A stretch of DNA of 64,000 nucleotides from Prostheceraeus crozeri. Taxonomy: Eukaryota; Platyhelminthes; Polycladida; Euryleptidae. The position numbers and the translations under genes are program-made. The notes beneath the pieces were generated by a model. The model worked only from the letters and a program-made list of their open reading frames with translations. It ran no database searches and was not told the DNA's origin. Positions 32,093-43,139 of this stretch are shown here, piece after piece. Numbering within the stretch: position 1 is the stretch's first letter; each line of letters opens with the position of its first letter. The stretch lies in assembly GCA_907163375.1 (NCBI GenBank), contig CAJQUW010003459.1, forward strand, positions 175,010 through 239,009, given 5' to 3'.

Positions 32093-33474
32093 AGCGTTTC
32101 TCATTCTTTTTCCATAATGCGTCACCCTTGTTCATGGCCTTAATGATGGAAATCATAGAATTTCTTGAATTAATATGGCATGACTGAATCACTTGTTGTC
32201 ATACCTTCAGGGCCTGTGAATGCTGATAAGTATCACATATATTTCCTTGCATCTATTGAACAAAAGCTTGTTACTGCTCATGATTAATAAAACTATGTCA
32301 AGCATGCCAGGGTTGGGCCGATGTGACAATATGTGACATTTTTCATCTCAAAATAAAATGTGACACAATGTGTAGTTTTCATTGTTGGTGTGACAAAATG
32401 TGACAAATTCACATAACCAGAAAATAATTTGACAGAAATAATGTTTTTACGGTAGAATTACATAATATAATGAGGTTTAAACTCACAGAGGAGCATCAAC
32501 TTCGTCTGAGTGAAATAACGACAACTTTATTCTTTGACTTTGATTTGTACTTGGAATATGTAGGATAGATATGCTTCTCCGTGCTCCCATTGGTGACTTG
32601 CACTTCCGCCAGGTAAATCGTGATGCTACTAGTTCGCTTGTTTAAAGTTGACTTTGAGCTTGATGGCCCAATTGCAACATTCATTCCATGTGGTCATGCG
32701 TTTTTCGATTGTCATTTCCAGATCGCAGTAGTCCTTGCGAAGTTGTAGTTCCGATAATGCACGTAATCCCAGGAATAATAGCAATTGTAACAAAACTCAG
32801 TAATATTTTTTCACTGAAAACAAAATTACGATTAAAAGTGCTACTTTATTGTACGAATATACATTGTCTGTGAATTCATTTTGTTACATTTATTCCGAAT
32901 GCGTGCGTATTGTTTACCATCAAAATGAATTCAAGACATTAAAAATAATCATAATTGCAATAAGACTACAACGTTTGAGTGTAATTTTTCACTTAAAACA
33001 AGAATAAAGGTGTTAAGGTCTTACTCATGGTTTGTTTCGCTGTCGCCACAAATCTCGGGGCAACTGTTAGATATCTTAAATGGCAATTTCTATGAAACTC
33101 CTTAAAAGACAAAAAATAGTAATAATAAAGTAAAGGTTTCTCGATCTTGTCACCGATTCAAATGTGGCGGTCCACCCCTGGTATGCTTGCACGAATTCCT
33201 CCGCAACTGCCGGCAATCAATATGTATATTGAATGTACATGTACCTGTATATCTCATATTTTTCGAAAACACATTGAGCTACTTTATATAAGCTTGCATA
33301 TGGACTAGTTTGCTCTATGTATACCACTATTCTATCTATTCTACCACCGTGGCGTAGGTAAGTGTAATTTATAGATACGTTAATGACCGATATATTGCAC
33401 ACTACGGTTGGACGGCACCCCTAGAGTCTTACATGGTAAACTGGTGTGCCGCGGCACCCCAGTTGAGAATCACT
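32093..33474. mobile_element. hAT-like element, 1.38 kb
   Basis: Left end AGCGTTTCTCA and inverted right end AGTGATTCTCA are flanked by TCTATGCC (32085-32092) and TCTATACC (33475-33482), an 8-bp duplication with one mismatch. The right end, with AGTGATTCTCAACTGGGGTG read inward and a GGTGCCGCGGCAC core, is the familiar hAT-Charlie type. The left end continues CATAATGCGTCACCC. No transposase is readable inside. A cluster of ATGTGACA-type repeats occurs at 32317-32415. Confidence 0.7.
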
Positions 33475-33482
33475 TCTATACC

Positions 33483-34018
33483 CATGTCGTGTAAACATCA
33501 AGCTTAGTAGTTACTGCAAATCGTCTTTTACATCAAAATATTACGCTGCATTCTATTGTTGCTGCTGTTTTTTTGGCAGTTGCATGTCTTGCAGTGTACT
33601 GCGAATGAGTTGAATTCTGTCTTCTATCTTGTTGATAGCTCCATGCTGTCATAATGCATGATGAGTTTAAGCAGATTAAAGTCATATTCTGAAATGGTTA
33701 TTTTTACACTCTTATGACGGTAATTCACAGTATGAAGCCAAAAATATGTGTTGGTTATTGTTGAATCACTTTGACAGGAACCGGTGATGTTGAAGTTATC
33801 GAAGTAATGAGATACATGTATTCCCAATGCTCGCTCAATTGATAAAGCTTAGACGACGGTCTCTCCGGCACGTGGTAGGAGCTTCAGGCTGTTGGTTGAA
33901 TATTTGATCTAAAATGTCCTTTTTGTATTTCTATTAGAGTGGTGGATAAAATCGCAAACGTGTAATGACTCAAGCTTGCTCCTAATAACATGACTATGCC
34001 AAGGATTTCACCGAGTCA
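33483..34018. other. Unassigned intronic DNA
   Basis: No feature recognised. Confidence 0.45.
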
Positions 34019-34325
34019 AGATCCGGGATCCGGCGGATCCTTGTGTAAATATCCGGATCCAGCGAAGAGCGTTTATGATCAAATGAAACATTGTCTGAAG
34101 TGGACAATTTGATTGATTCAAAGGACATTTCAATGGAGGAGCTTCTGTAGCGTGAGCTCAGATAAACACAACTTGCGTGAGCTCAAATAAAAGCAAGCTT
34201 AATAAATACCAATGCCCCAAATCTACATATCTCAGTTTAGAATTCAAGTTGTTTAAAGCAAAGAAATTGAGTGGAGTTTCTCTTGACAAAATTATGCAGA
34301 GTTGATGACTATTCAAAGTACCAGC

Positions 34326-34466
34326 TGTGAAGCAGAACGAGCATTCTTTGCCGCTGCATAATTCGCAGTAAAACATTGCGGCCGAATGTCGGATGAAATG
34401 CTCGACAGTCTTACATTCATGCGATGGTATTTCAAAATTTACGAAAAACGTGATTTATGCACGTGA
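34326..34466 (+). pseudogene. hAT transposase C-terminal dimerisation domain remnant
   Basis: The frame reads CEAERAFFAAA, a stop, FAVKHCGRMSDEMLDSLTFM, then RWYFKIYEKRDL and a stop. This follows the hAT dimerisation pattern (S-E-R-x-F-S-x-A ... R-x-x-L-x-x-E-x-L-x-x-L-x-F). One in-frame TAA lies at 34359-34361. Only the last ~45 residues survive. It lies just left of, and outside, the CAGTGGCG-ended element, so it belongs to an older insertion. Confidence 0.7.
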
Positions 34467-35375
34467 AGTCGAAATACCATCATAAGAATGGCTTTTAATT
34501 TCAATGAATAATAGCTGTCAGTGGCGTCGCGTGCTCCCTGACCATAGGCCTTCACTCGGCATTGAATACTATTTCTATACGAAGCACTTTTTTGTTAAAA
34601 CATTAATTTTCTTGAAAGCTGAATTTTTAATAACAATTTTCCGAACATTTTTAAGGTCAAGTGAAAGTGCACATAGGAAGTGATTGCTCATGTCGCTTAA
34701 CCGCCTTACTCAAGGAGCTGAGATTACTATATCCCCTGTCTGTCCAGACCACATTTTCTCGAGAAAAAAGAAGGCAAGGCCAACAGTTTCTTGTGTTTCT
34801 CACGGCCGGTCAGCCACTCACATGTTTGAAATTTTGATGCACTAAAATGTCTTGTGTAGTGCTTCTTATTTCTTTCTCAGTGACTACTTTCATTTTATAT
34901 CAGGTGTTGGCCTACCTTGCTTGACGACTGTCATCCTTTCAGTATATTCCCTTCGGACGAAAGGCGTGGTTATGATCTCATCTGCAGTACTAAACATAGC
35001 GTCATATCAATCACGTAAAAACAAATTATGGAATTCTACCGAATCTGGGTGTCCAGTCAGATGCATTACTCTGCATTCATTGGAGAACGCTAATCATCTG
35101 ATCGCAGTCTTGTCTGAACGTCAGCCATCTACTACTGTCGACGTGATGGCCTCTCTGACATTAAGCGAATCCAGGAACAATTGGGTTGCGCTTCCCTTAC
35201 TATATTTAGGTACCACGCCTCGATCAAGAATTGCGTAGAATTTCATTGCAAAAATTGGAGAAGGCAAAGCATTATGTCTGTCGGGAAAGCCAATATTAGC
35301 GCGGGCGCGTGCGCTTACTGCATCACACGCACACAACTCTCTTTCGCTGTCTGAACATCAGTGCTCCGTCTGAAC

Positions 35376-37272
35376 CACAGATTTAGAGAGGAACAGATGA
35401 ACTGCTTTCCGCAATTCACGCTGACGGCGTTGAAGCCCGCCGATCGGTGTTTATTTTGATGACAATTTGCGATAGACAGGCAAGAAATGTGTTGACCAGA
35501 TGGGATGGTTATCGCGTTGAGGCGATAACATCTCACGTTTTTGACAATTTGATGATTATGCTCATGTGTATGACATATATGTGTGCTAAGTCCATTTTGA
35601 GATGAATTGATGTCGACATCATTCAACAGCAATTCTGTAGGGCTGCTTAACAAGAATTTTGATTTAATTAAATGATAAGTCGTCACAGGTGTATACTTCA
35701 TATCGTAATAAGTGGGCTGTTCTTAAACTGACCTGTTACTTTTTCATGATAATTCTGGAGCAATGGTGACTTCATGTTGTGTTCCTCAGTGTACGAACAG
35801 AGTATCGAAATATTCGAATATTTCTTTTCACGAGTTTCCGCACAGCAACCCTCAATTGCTTGAGCAGTGGCTACGGAGGATCAAGCGAAAGAATCTTAAG
35901 CCAGCTCGACATGTTTCATTCGTGTGTAGTGAGCATTTCTTGGAGAGCGACTTTAAAGCTGATTTGACTTCACGAAAGAAAAAGGATGACAAAGATCGCT
36001 GCACTGAGTCGACTGAAGTTGCCTGTTGAAATTTATGCCCTGTTGCATATTTTTTCACCAGTAAATTGAATGGCGAAGTTCTTGCATCCATGATTCAAAC
36101 GATTATTAAGAAATGTTATGAAGTCGGCGCGCTAGTCAAATGTCTTGTTTGCGATGGAAATTCCGTCAATTTTAAAGCTGCTGAAAAGTTAGGAGTTGCT
36201 ACTGACCCGAAAAATGTAAAGACTCATTTTGTATTCGTCAAGATGAGAAAATTTATTGGATTTTTGACGCTTGTCATCTATTAAAACTGGCCCGCAACTT
36301 GCTCCACGAATACCACCTAGTTTTGGTGTATTTACTATAATTAAAGTGGCTGAAGTTGCTTTCAGATCATTGTTTCCTGGAGTATGGAATGCCTCCACTC
36401 TCCCTACAGGATGCAATTTGGACATTAAAGTGGAGCATTTTGTCCTGAACAAGATCAACGTTGATACTGTATTCTCAGAGCTGACAGACCATTATTTTGA
36501 TAATGATGCCTTAAGAAACAATCACCTAATAACCCTGGTAAGAATAATTGCTTTCCAATTCATTCGACTTCGATTGTTAAAGTATGGAAAAATATATTTT
36601 GAAAGAAACATATTTTCAACGGATGTCCAGTCGAGACAGCAGGCTACCAAGTTGATGCTCTTCAGGGGTAAATAAAACATAGAAATGTAAATCCCCTATT
36701 GTTTTTGCTGCACATCATCATGTACATTATCACAGGAAAACGTTGGTAAGTTTGAATTATCTATATCTCATAAATGCACTACGGAAAGACGTTTTGCTTG
36801 ATACAGAATTCACTTTAATAGCGATTAATTATGATATTAGCAATTTATTATTGATCACTGATTTTAACTTGGTGTGGATGTATTCTCATTTTAAAAATTT
36901 TCATTCTGCGATGAATGGGGAAAACTTGAATCTGAATGACTTAATCTAAAAGAGGCTACTTGGGTACTTTATTTACTAATTAATAGGTGTGACACAATTC
37001 ATTGAGCCTGCTTACTTTGTTGACAAATAAAGCTGTATTTTTAATAAAAATAATAAGCTCTCGTATTTTTGCTTTCGCATCCGACAAATAAATCATTTGA
37101 CAAAATGACAATGAAAGCTATTCAAGTATGTTTATTCTGCAGCAGTCATCGCTGTAATCATATCGCGACTTGTTTCTTGCCCGTCTATCGCAAACCAGTG
37201 TCTCTCTCGTCCTGTGTTTACCGGCTTCAAGCAGTTGTGTAAATAGTTCATCTGTTCCTCTCTAAATCTGTG
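35376..37272 (+). mobile_element. P-element-like transposon (THAP) with exact 8-bp target duplication
   Basis: Identical GTCTGAAC at 35368-35375 and 37273-37280 flanks inverted ends beginning CACAGATTTAGAGAGGAACA. The inverted similarity continues in patches for about 180 bp (for example TTTGCGATAGAC followed by GGCAAGAAA). GTCTGAAC resembles the GC-rich GTCCGGAC preferred by Drosophila P, matching at 6 of 8. The interior encodes a THAP domain joined to P-transposase fragments. At 1897 bp and with broken coding it is an internally deleted copy, nested inside the hAT at 34519-37517. Confidence 0.92.
35763..36675 (+). pseudogene. P-type transposase remnant with N-terminal THAP domain
   Basis: From the ATG at 35763: a THAP zinc finger (CCVPQCTNRVSKYSNISFHE ... 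CSEHFLESDF) with C-x4-C and C-x2-H ligands and a mid-domain Trp. It is followed by a stop at 36027-36029. In the same frame comes PVAYFFTSKLNGEVLASMIQ and VKCLVCDGNSVN, part of the RNase H-like P transposase core. A frame change near 36240 leads to WIFDACHLLKLARNLL, and another to LLKYGKIYFERNIFSTDVQS before a stop at 36675. The part between THAP and core is deleted. This order is that of P element and THAP9 transposases. Confidence 0.82.
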
Positions 37273-37525
37273 GTCTGAACACACGACTAGTTTGTGTGTC
37301 TAATTGTTAGAAGAAAACAGCTGTGATTTAAGCACGTACTGCAAAATTGTTCACTCTTGAGGTTGAGCGTCCGATTTTGAGACGGAAAGCTGTGCACAGC
37401 AATCACGAGAAGCTATCGAATTTAAATGAATGATGACACTTTTCATTTTTATAAATGTTGGTAAATAATTTTTGAGGATGCGGCGAAGGCCTCGCAGGTA
37501 CGGAGAAGACGCCACTGATAGCTGT

Positions 37526-38445
37526 AATTATTATGAAATAAATAACAGGGGGGCATGCGCATATTTATTTAATAAGCACAAATAAAAGCAAGTTTGCTGT
37601 CTTTCCTTTCTTTTAATTAAATACACTTATACATCGTTATTGAAAGTTTTCTGGATTTATCTCTTTTTTGATCGACAATCGTGGTAAATATAAACTTAAT
37701 TAAGAAATACAGTTTTAATTATCATGTATCAAGAAAGAGTACGCATTTCTGTATAGTCGGTCTCAGATTCTATTACCGTTATTTTAGATACTCTTTATCA
37801 TGTATTGATATTTAGTAATGACGGTAATTGTAAAAAAAGATAATAACAACTGAGAACCGGAGTGGCAGCTGCAGTTGGCGATAGCAAAATCCTAGGATTT
37901 CAATATGGCATCATTGAAACGCATCTAGAAAACGGGCTATTCAATATTTCATATTGATTGTTAATGTAAACGAATTACATGCGTAATTTTACCACTTTTG
38001 ACAGTAGGATCCGGGATCCAACCGGATCTAGGATCTGGCATCCGTGTGCTCGGAAAAACCCGGGTATTTGCAATCCGTGGATTATGCCCAATAGAAGTGT
38101 AATTACTTAGCAATGGCATCACATAAAATGCTTTTATATGATAACCTTTAATAAACTAAAAATACGACCGGATTTGAAATCCAGTGCATCCTTTGCTAGC
38201 TCACTAAGTTATAGCGGAACTTAATTTAAATGTCGACGAGTTTCATCTACTCATGTAAGGAGCTGCCTGAGTTTCCCTTGATACTGCAGTCAAAACGCGT
38301 CGGGTGCTCCGGTACATGTATATAAAATGTAGAATGCACCACCGTCACAACCAAATCTTCTTTGTAAAGGCTTTTGGTACCACCTGTACAGGATAATTGC
38401 CCACAGCCATCTAATTATCATCACTTAACGGGGACCTATAATATA
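37526..38445. other. Intronic DNA around the right GATCC-rich cluster
   Basis: Apart from the GATCCGGGATCC cluster at 38007-38036 no feature is recognised. Confidence 0.45.
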
Positions 38446-38960
38446 CTGCGTGACAAAAAATCTTAACACTTCGAATTATGGGAAACATTAATTTCATTAA
38501 TGAAGTAGCATCAAAACTATAACTTCAAATGATAAGATTTATTTCACACATCGAGCAACCTGCATAGCCCTAATGCAAGCTCAAATTCTATTGTTAATAG
38601 AATTCATCTGATCTCTCTTGCTCAATGCGTTCTCACTGCTCTTCAACCAATCTTTCGGATAGTTGTTCGAAATTGGAAGGAGAATGTGGATACGAGTTTT
38701 TGAGCCTTTTACCAGGTTCATTCCACGCAATCTCGATTGGTGAAAGATCAGGAGAGCGTGAAGGCCATGGGAGATAGGCCTACTCAATTACTGAACTGTT
38801 GTCACCTGGCTGGTGTGCTCGGTGTAACTGCACATTGGTATCTTGGATAATGAGATGGTGCCCCTATACTGTTGGAATAACAAAAGGAGTCACAATCTCT
38901 GATAGATAACATCAGCCATCCAAGGTTCCTTGATGACAATAACAGCCTTGACTCGTCCGT
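38446..38960 (-). pseudogene. Tc1-like transposase remnant of a second family
   Basis: On the minus strand: VVTDESRLLL (first catalytic Asp), YLSEIVTPFVIPTV, HHLIIQDTNVQLHRAH (second Asp), then YLPWPSRSPDLSPIEIAWNE (catalytic Glu), followed by LVEEQ and stops. The three DDE positions are in order but separated by stops and frame changes. A putative 3' terminus CTGCGTGACAAAAAATCTTA adjoins a TA at 38444-38445. It differs clearly from the Tc1 element at 6670-7952. Confidence 0.75.
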
Positions 38961-41793
38961 GACCACTGCTGCTCTGTTTTAACGCATTGGGCTATTTTTG
39001 CTTAACTGCGCTAATTGCGCTGCTTTTTTCCTTTTCCGATATTTCTGCGCTATTCTTTTAGACTGCAACGAATTTGTTCTTTATTAAAGTATTTCTAGAT
39101 GTTGATCAGAAGAAGACAAGCTTTTTTTCATAAGTCGGTATTTCTTTCTATAATATACCGGTCTATGCATCGAATGGCAGGCAGACTTCTATCTTCAGGT
39201 TTCTGCATCTGAACAAAATCTAAAGTATTAGAAGCGCTATGTTATTTATTTCTAAGATGAATAGCCTATTTGACAGCATATCCTATTTAACTTAAACATC
39301 ATGTTCATGTCAAGATAGATCATCATAGTTACAATGCATGATGCGCAAGTATTATGGTCAGATTGGAAGCGAGATGTAGAGCAACATAATTGTCCCGAGC
39401 GCAACGGACAATTTGCATAGAAAATCATGCAAAAAAAGGAAGCTAATATTTTTGGTGAATGCATCGATAAGTACTTCCCAGTTTCCACTTTCACGAAGTA
39501 TCATTACACAGCATCATTTTCGTTTAGAAGAATCTAACTAAATGTTAAATTTCCGTTTTGCTCGGGAATTAGAAAGTGGCTCAGCTTAAGGAGATTCGAA
39601 AAATTCAGCAATTCTATTTACAATCTCAGCCAAGTCATTCGATTGATGTCTCAAAATAATTTATTGCCTGTCTTTTGTTGGTGATCATTGGCCAGTTAGG
39701 AAAAGATGTCGGTCGTTGGCTGTGGCTTTCCGAAATTGAGATCGTCTTGGTGTTGGAAATATTGTGAATTCATGACAATAATTCGGCTATTTTACAATTA
39801 TCTTGAATGTCACATTTATTGTATCTCGATGACACCTGCGAGATACTTGAATCATTGCCGATGGACCGTTATTAGTCGGATTAGATAGTACAGTCCGGTG
39901 TGGCTACTGGCTCAGTAAAAAACTGAGCGTCTCTTATTTCCTTTATCCTCTAAAAAAATACAAAGTCACATTCTACTGGAGGGGTACATGCTATGGAGAA
40001 GCTTCTGAAAATCAAAATAAAGTGCTTTAAATTTGTATTGAAGAATAATAGTTCTGACTATACAATGACAGTTACGTACATCGAGCTATGAATTCATTGC
40101 CATTCAGCACAAACTGATTGATTACTGATCCGGTTGGCACCGCATGTGCAAAATACGACTAGGCTTTGTCATCCGAGCGTTTGTAGGCTAGGACAACTTC
40201 GTAAGCCTTTGTAGTAGGACAAAACAAATTGGCAGCATGCATATTAGGGATGGAAAAGCGAGGAAGTGTCAACTGAATTGTGGTTTAAGTTTTCGTTGTT
40301 CGCTAAAACACCGCTGCTATACACATTGCATGGATATCGTGTTGACAGTCAATAGCAGTGTGTACCAAAGGTTTATGTTCATTTCCATTGTATCCACCAT
40401 GATGAGACCTGGAGGGAAGATCTCGTGGAAATTATAATGAAGAAATTAGTTGTGGCATTTTTTATTTTTCAAGTAACTAAAAGGACACCTTTTTTCAAAC
40501 AAATTAAATCTTGTGTTCATGCTTTTATTGTAATTTATGTGATGTAATTTACTGTTATTGACGTATTCCTAAAACTAGCATGATGCGGAGGTGACTATAC
40601 TGTAGATTGTGAGTGTGAAAGAGATGACAAGCGTATAAACTCACTATTGCAACTAGGTCAAAAGAAATGGTTTATGTCAATAACCATCCCATATAAAATC
40701 AGAGCTGCATCGATCTAAATTTGATTTTACAGTGGTTCTAGTTAACTCAATACTTCTTTAAGTCAAAGATTGCATAAATATAACATTTTTTTATCAACCG
40801 TTGATATGATTGAAGCCTCAATCAGTCAAGCTTAAACACGACATGCATAGCATTTAGCGAATTACATTAATGAATCACATATAAGCCAGAGATATGATAA
40901 AAAATTTAATTGCCACAGGCTATGTGACTTATCAGTCTTATTGAGCACATAAGATTATTAACTATTAACCTCTTGTATGATTTTAAGCAGTTGCCTGCAC
41001 GATCAGTCACCGGTCAAGGCTGGTACAGCATGGTCAGCGGCTCGCTCTGGAATATTTCGGACCTGTTGCATCTCGCATTTACACACGTCGGTTATATCGT
41101 TCGTCAGGGGTCGTTTCATGCTAATTGATAAATTCATCTTCCATCGAGCAGATGACTTTATGTTATAAGGATATATCACAACATGTTGAGAACCCAGGGA
41201 ATTATAGATTATATCTTTTGTTACGGGAAGAACAACAACGTCGCACTACTGACATAATGAGGGTTACTTTCATTAGTAGTTTAGAACACTACCACTCATG
41301 TTACCTAAGTCAAGATACTAAATCGCTATGTACAACTATTAATTGCATATCATAACTCATGTATATACGCACATCCCCATCTTTATACACTATATAAATA
41401 ATTAAAGCAATGAAGAATATGACAAGAAAATTTATTACAGTTTGCAGCATTTCTCTACAGTTTCTTGTTTTTTTACATAATTTTGCAATATTTACAAAAA
41501 TTCGTGTTAAAACATTCATCCAACAAATAAGAAAATATTGCAAGAACTATTTACAGAAAATGAAGGAATATTTACAACATCATATTTACATGATTTGACA
41601 ACCATTGTGTACATCAAAAATCACTCTGAAGTTTCCTGCATTTTTTTGTAATACTTGCCGACTCATCTTTTTTGTTCACTCGTTTTAGTTCATTCTTTGA
41701 CAAACAATTGTACATTCGTGTGAGAATATGGTCGCTTGAAAAAAGAGCGGTTGATCACATGATTGTCAGTTGAAACAGCAACAACATGAAAAG
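38961..41793. other. Unassigned intronic DNA
   Basis: About 2.8 kb with no recognised gene or repeat edge. Open frames at 39252-39494 (-), 40977-41168 (+), 41310-41543 (-) and others show no motif. Confidence 0.5.
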
Positions 41794-43139
41794 TTAATCA
41801 ATTTGACGAATGACACTCATAAACTCATTGTACAAAATATCGGAATTAAATCGAAACACAGGAATTAAACACACTACATCCTTATATTTTGAACAAGACG
41901 ACTGAATCATAAAAGTTAAAACGGTCTTGGCGGGTATGCCATCCGATGTATAACCTACAAATTGTCCATTACTGAGTTCTACACTCTGAGCAGTATAGAC
42001 TTTGTCGATCATCAATGTAGCAATTTTTTCTCTGTCATCCAAAAAACTTGATCTCCTTTGCAGATACTCGAGATCAATCGAACAGGTTTCAACTGCAGAT
42101 CCTCTAGACAATGAACGCAGCGTAGTCATAGAGGGCAGAATGAAAATATCTCTTAATTTATTATACAAAGATGCACTTGTAATCTGCCACAAAAAAGAAA
42201 GTGCCAACGTCTTACATGAATATTTTCTGGCATTCTTTGGTACTTGACAAAGTCGTAGCTGCTCAATAACAAAATTTACTAGGTGGTACATTTCAAATTC
42301 GGGGTCATCTGATTGACTTTCACAATCTAAAATGTTTCAAGAAAAGAAGCAGCGAGTTCTAGGTACTGAGAGCTACTGTTGTTATCTAAATGTTTTTCTG
42401 ACAAATTCTTCGTATAGGCAATAACGTTACAAAGTTGAGAAATAGTTTTTACTTTATCTCCACTGAAGATATGGCGAAAGTTGGAATTCGCTAACTTTGA
42501 TGACAGCACGAATACTCGCACGCTCATGCTTTCGTCGACGATCACCGTAGCTTTGTGAACAGGAGCCATAAGTTCGATGTTAGAAACACTGACGTACATA
42601 AAAATCAAACACGACTGATGATCTACCTTCACAATATTGGTGGGGAGAGGGTGACATGAAGAATCACTTAGTTTCGAACGCAGAGCATCGAGAGAATCAA
42701 ACGAATCTTCCTCAATAGATTCTCTGATCAAATTCTCAATTCTATTGTTCTCAAAGGACCGTCGGGAATCAGCAGTCGAATTTGAAGATCGGGGAACAGT
42801 TGGAGATTTGGTGAAATATTTAGGACACTCTGGGAACACTGAAGGAATTGCCGTTGATTTCAATCGTTTCTTCTGAAGAATTTGCGATAATCTACTCTCC
42901 CGTCTACTTTCACGTGAGTCGGTCGACGTTGTTTCGAAGTCGTGGTCGTTGAAGTGTTGAAGAATCACACACACTGTGATTCTCATTAGGAGTAAAATCC
43001 TTTCGTGGGATAGCAGACATCCATCTTGAATGTAGAGCAGGGTCTGTTGGAAACTGAAACATTGAGCATTTCTCAATGACCTAATTTTCCTGGGCTTATA
43101 GCCACTGCGACAATTAGGAACGCAGCACAAAAACACCAT
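41794..43139 (-). pseudogene. Second P-type THAP transposase remnant, two frames
   Basis: The first frame (43139 down to 42327) starts MVFLCCVPNCRSGYKPRK, the N-terminus of a THAP domain. The rest of the finger is scrambled, then DFETTSTDSRESRRESRLSQ and KSTAIPSVFPECPKYF follow, typical of the THAP exit, and a long Ser-rich stretch. It stops at 42327. The next frame (from about 42335 down to 41794) carries ILDCESQSDDPEFEMYHLVN, RKYSCKTLALSFLWQITSAS, LRDIFILPSMTTLRSLS, LMIDKVYTAQSVELSNGQFV, PAKTVLTFMIQSS and KYKDVVCLIPV. These are the landmarks of the P-element transposase domain, with the first catalytic Asp in LMIDKVY. A one-base slip near 42330 divides them. The downstream half of the nuclease is missing. 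I found no TIRs or target duplication. Confidence 0.8.

Larger units (their letters stand above)
34519..37517. mobile_element. hAT element with exact 8-bp target duplication, split by a P-like element
   Basis: CAGTGGCGTCGCGTGCTCC at the left and, inverted, CAGTGGCGTCTTCTCCGTAC at the right are flanked by the identical 8-mer ATAGCTGT at 34511-34518 and 37518-37525. CAGTGGCGT is a common hAT terminus. Removing the P-like element and its duplication leaves about 1.1 kb with no transposase frame, a non-autonomous hAT. Confidence 0.9.
34019..38036. mobile_element. Outer hAT-type remnant with GATCCGGGATCC ends (boundaries tentative)
   Basis: Clusters of GATCCGGGATCC/GGATCC occur at 34019-34060 and 38007-38036. 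They bracket a region holding a hAT transposase C-terminus (34326-34466) and the younger insertion at 34519-37517. AAATAAAAGCAAG occurs near both sides (34187, 37582). The clusters are self-complementary, so direct and inverted orientation cannot be told apart, and I found no clear target duplication. The outer element is proposed from content and symmetry, not proven ends. Confidence 0.4.

Noticed and set aside
32308-32420. Separate hAT end CAGGGTTGGGCCGATGTGAC with ATGTGACA repeats
   Set aside because: It lies inside the 32093-33474 element and has no partner of its own.
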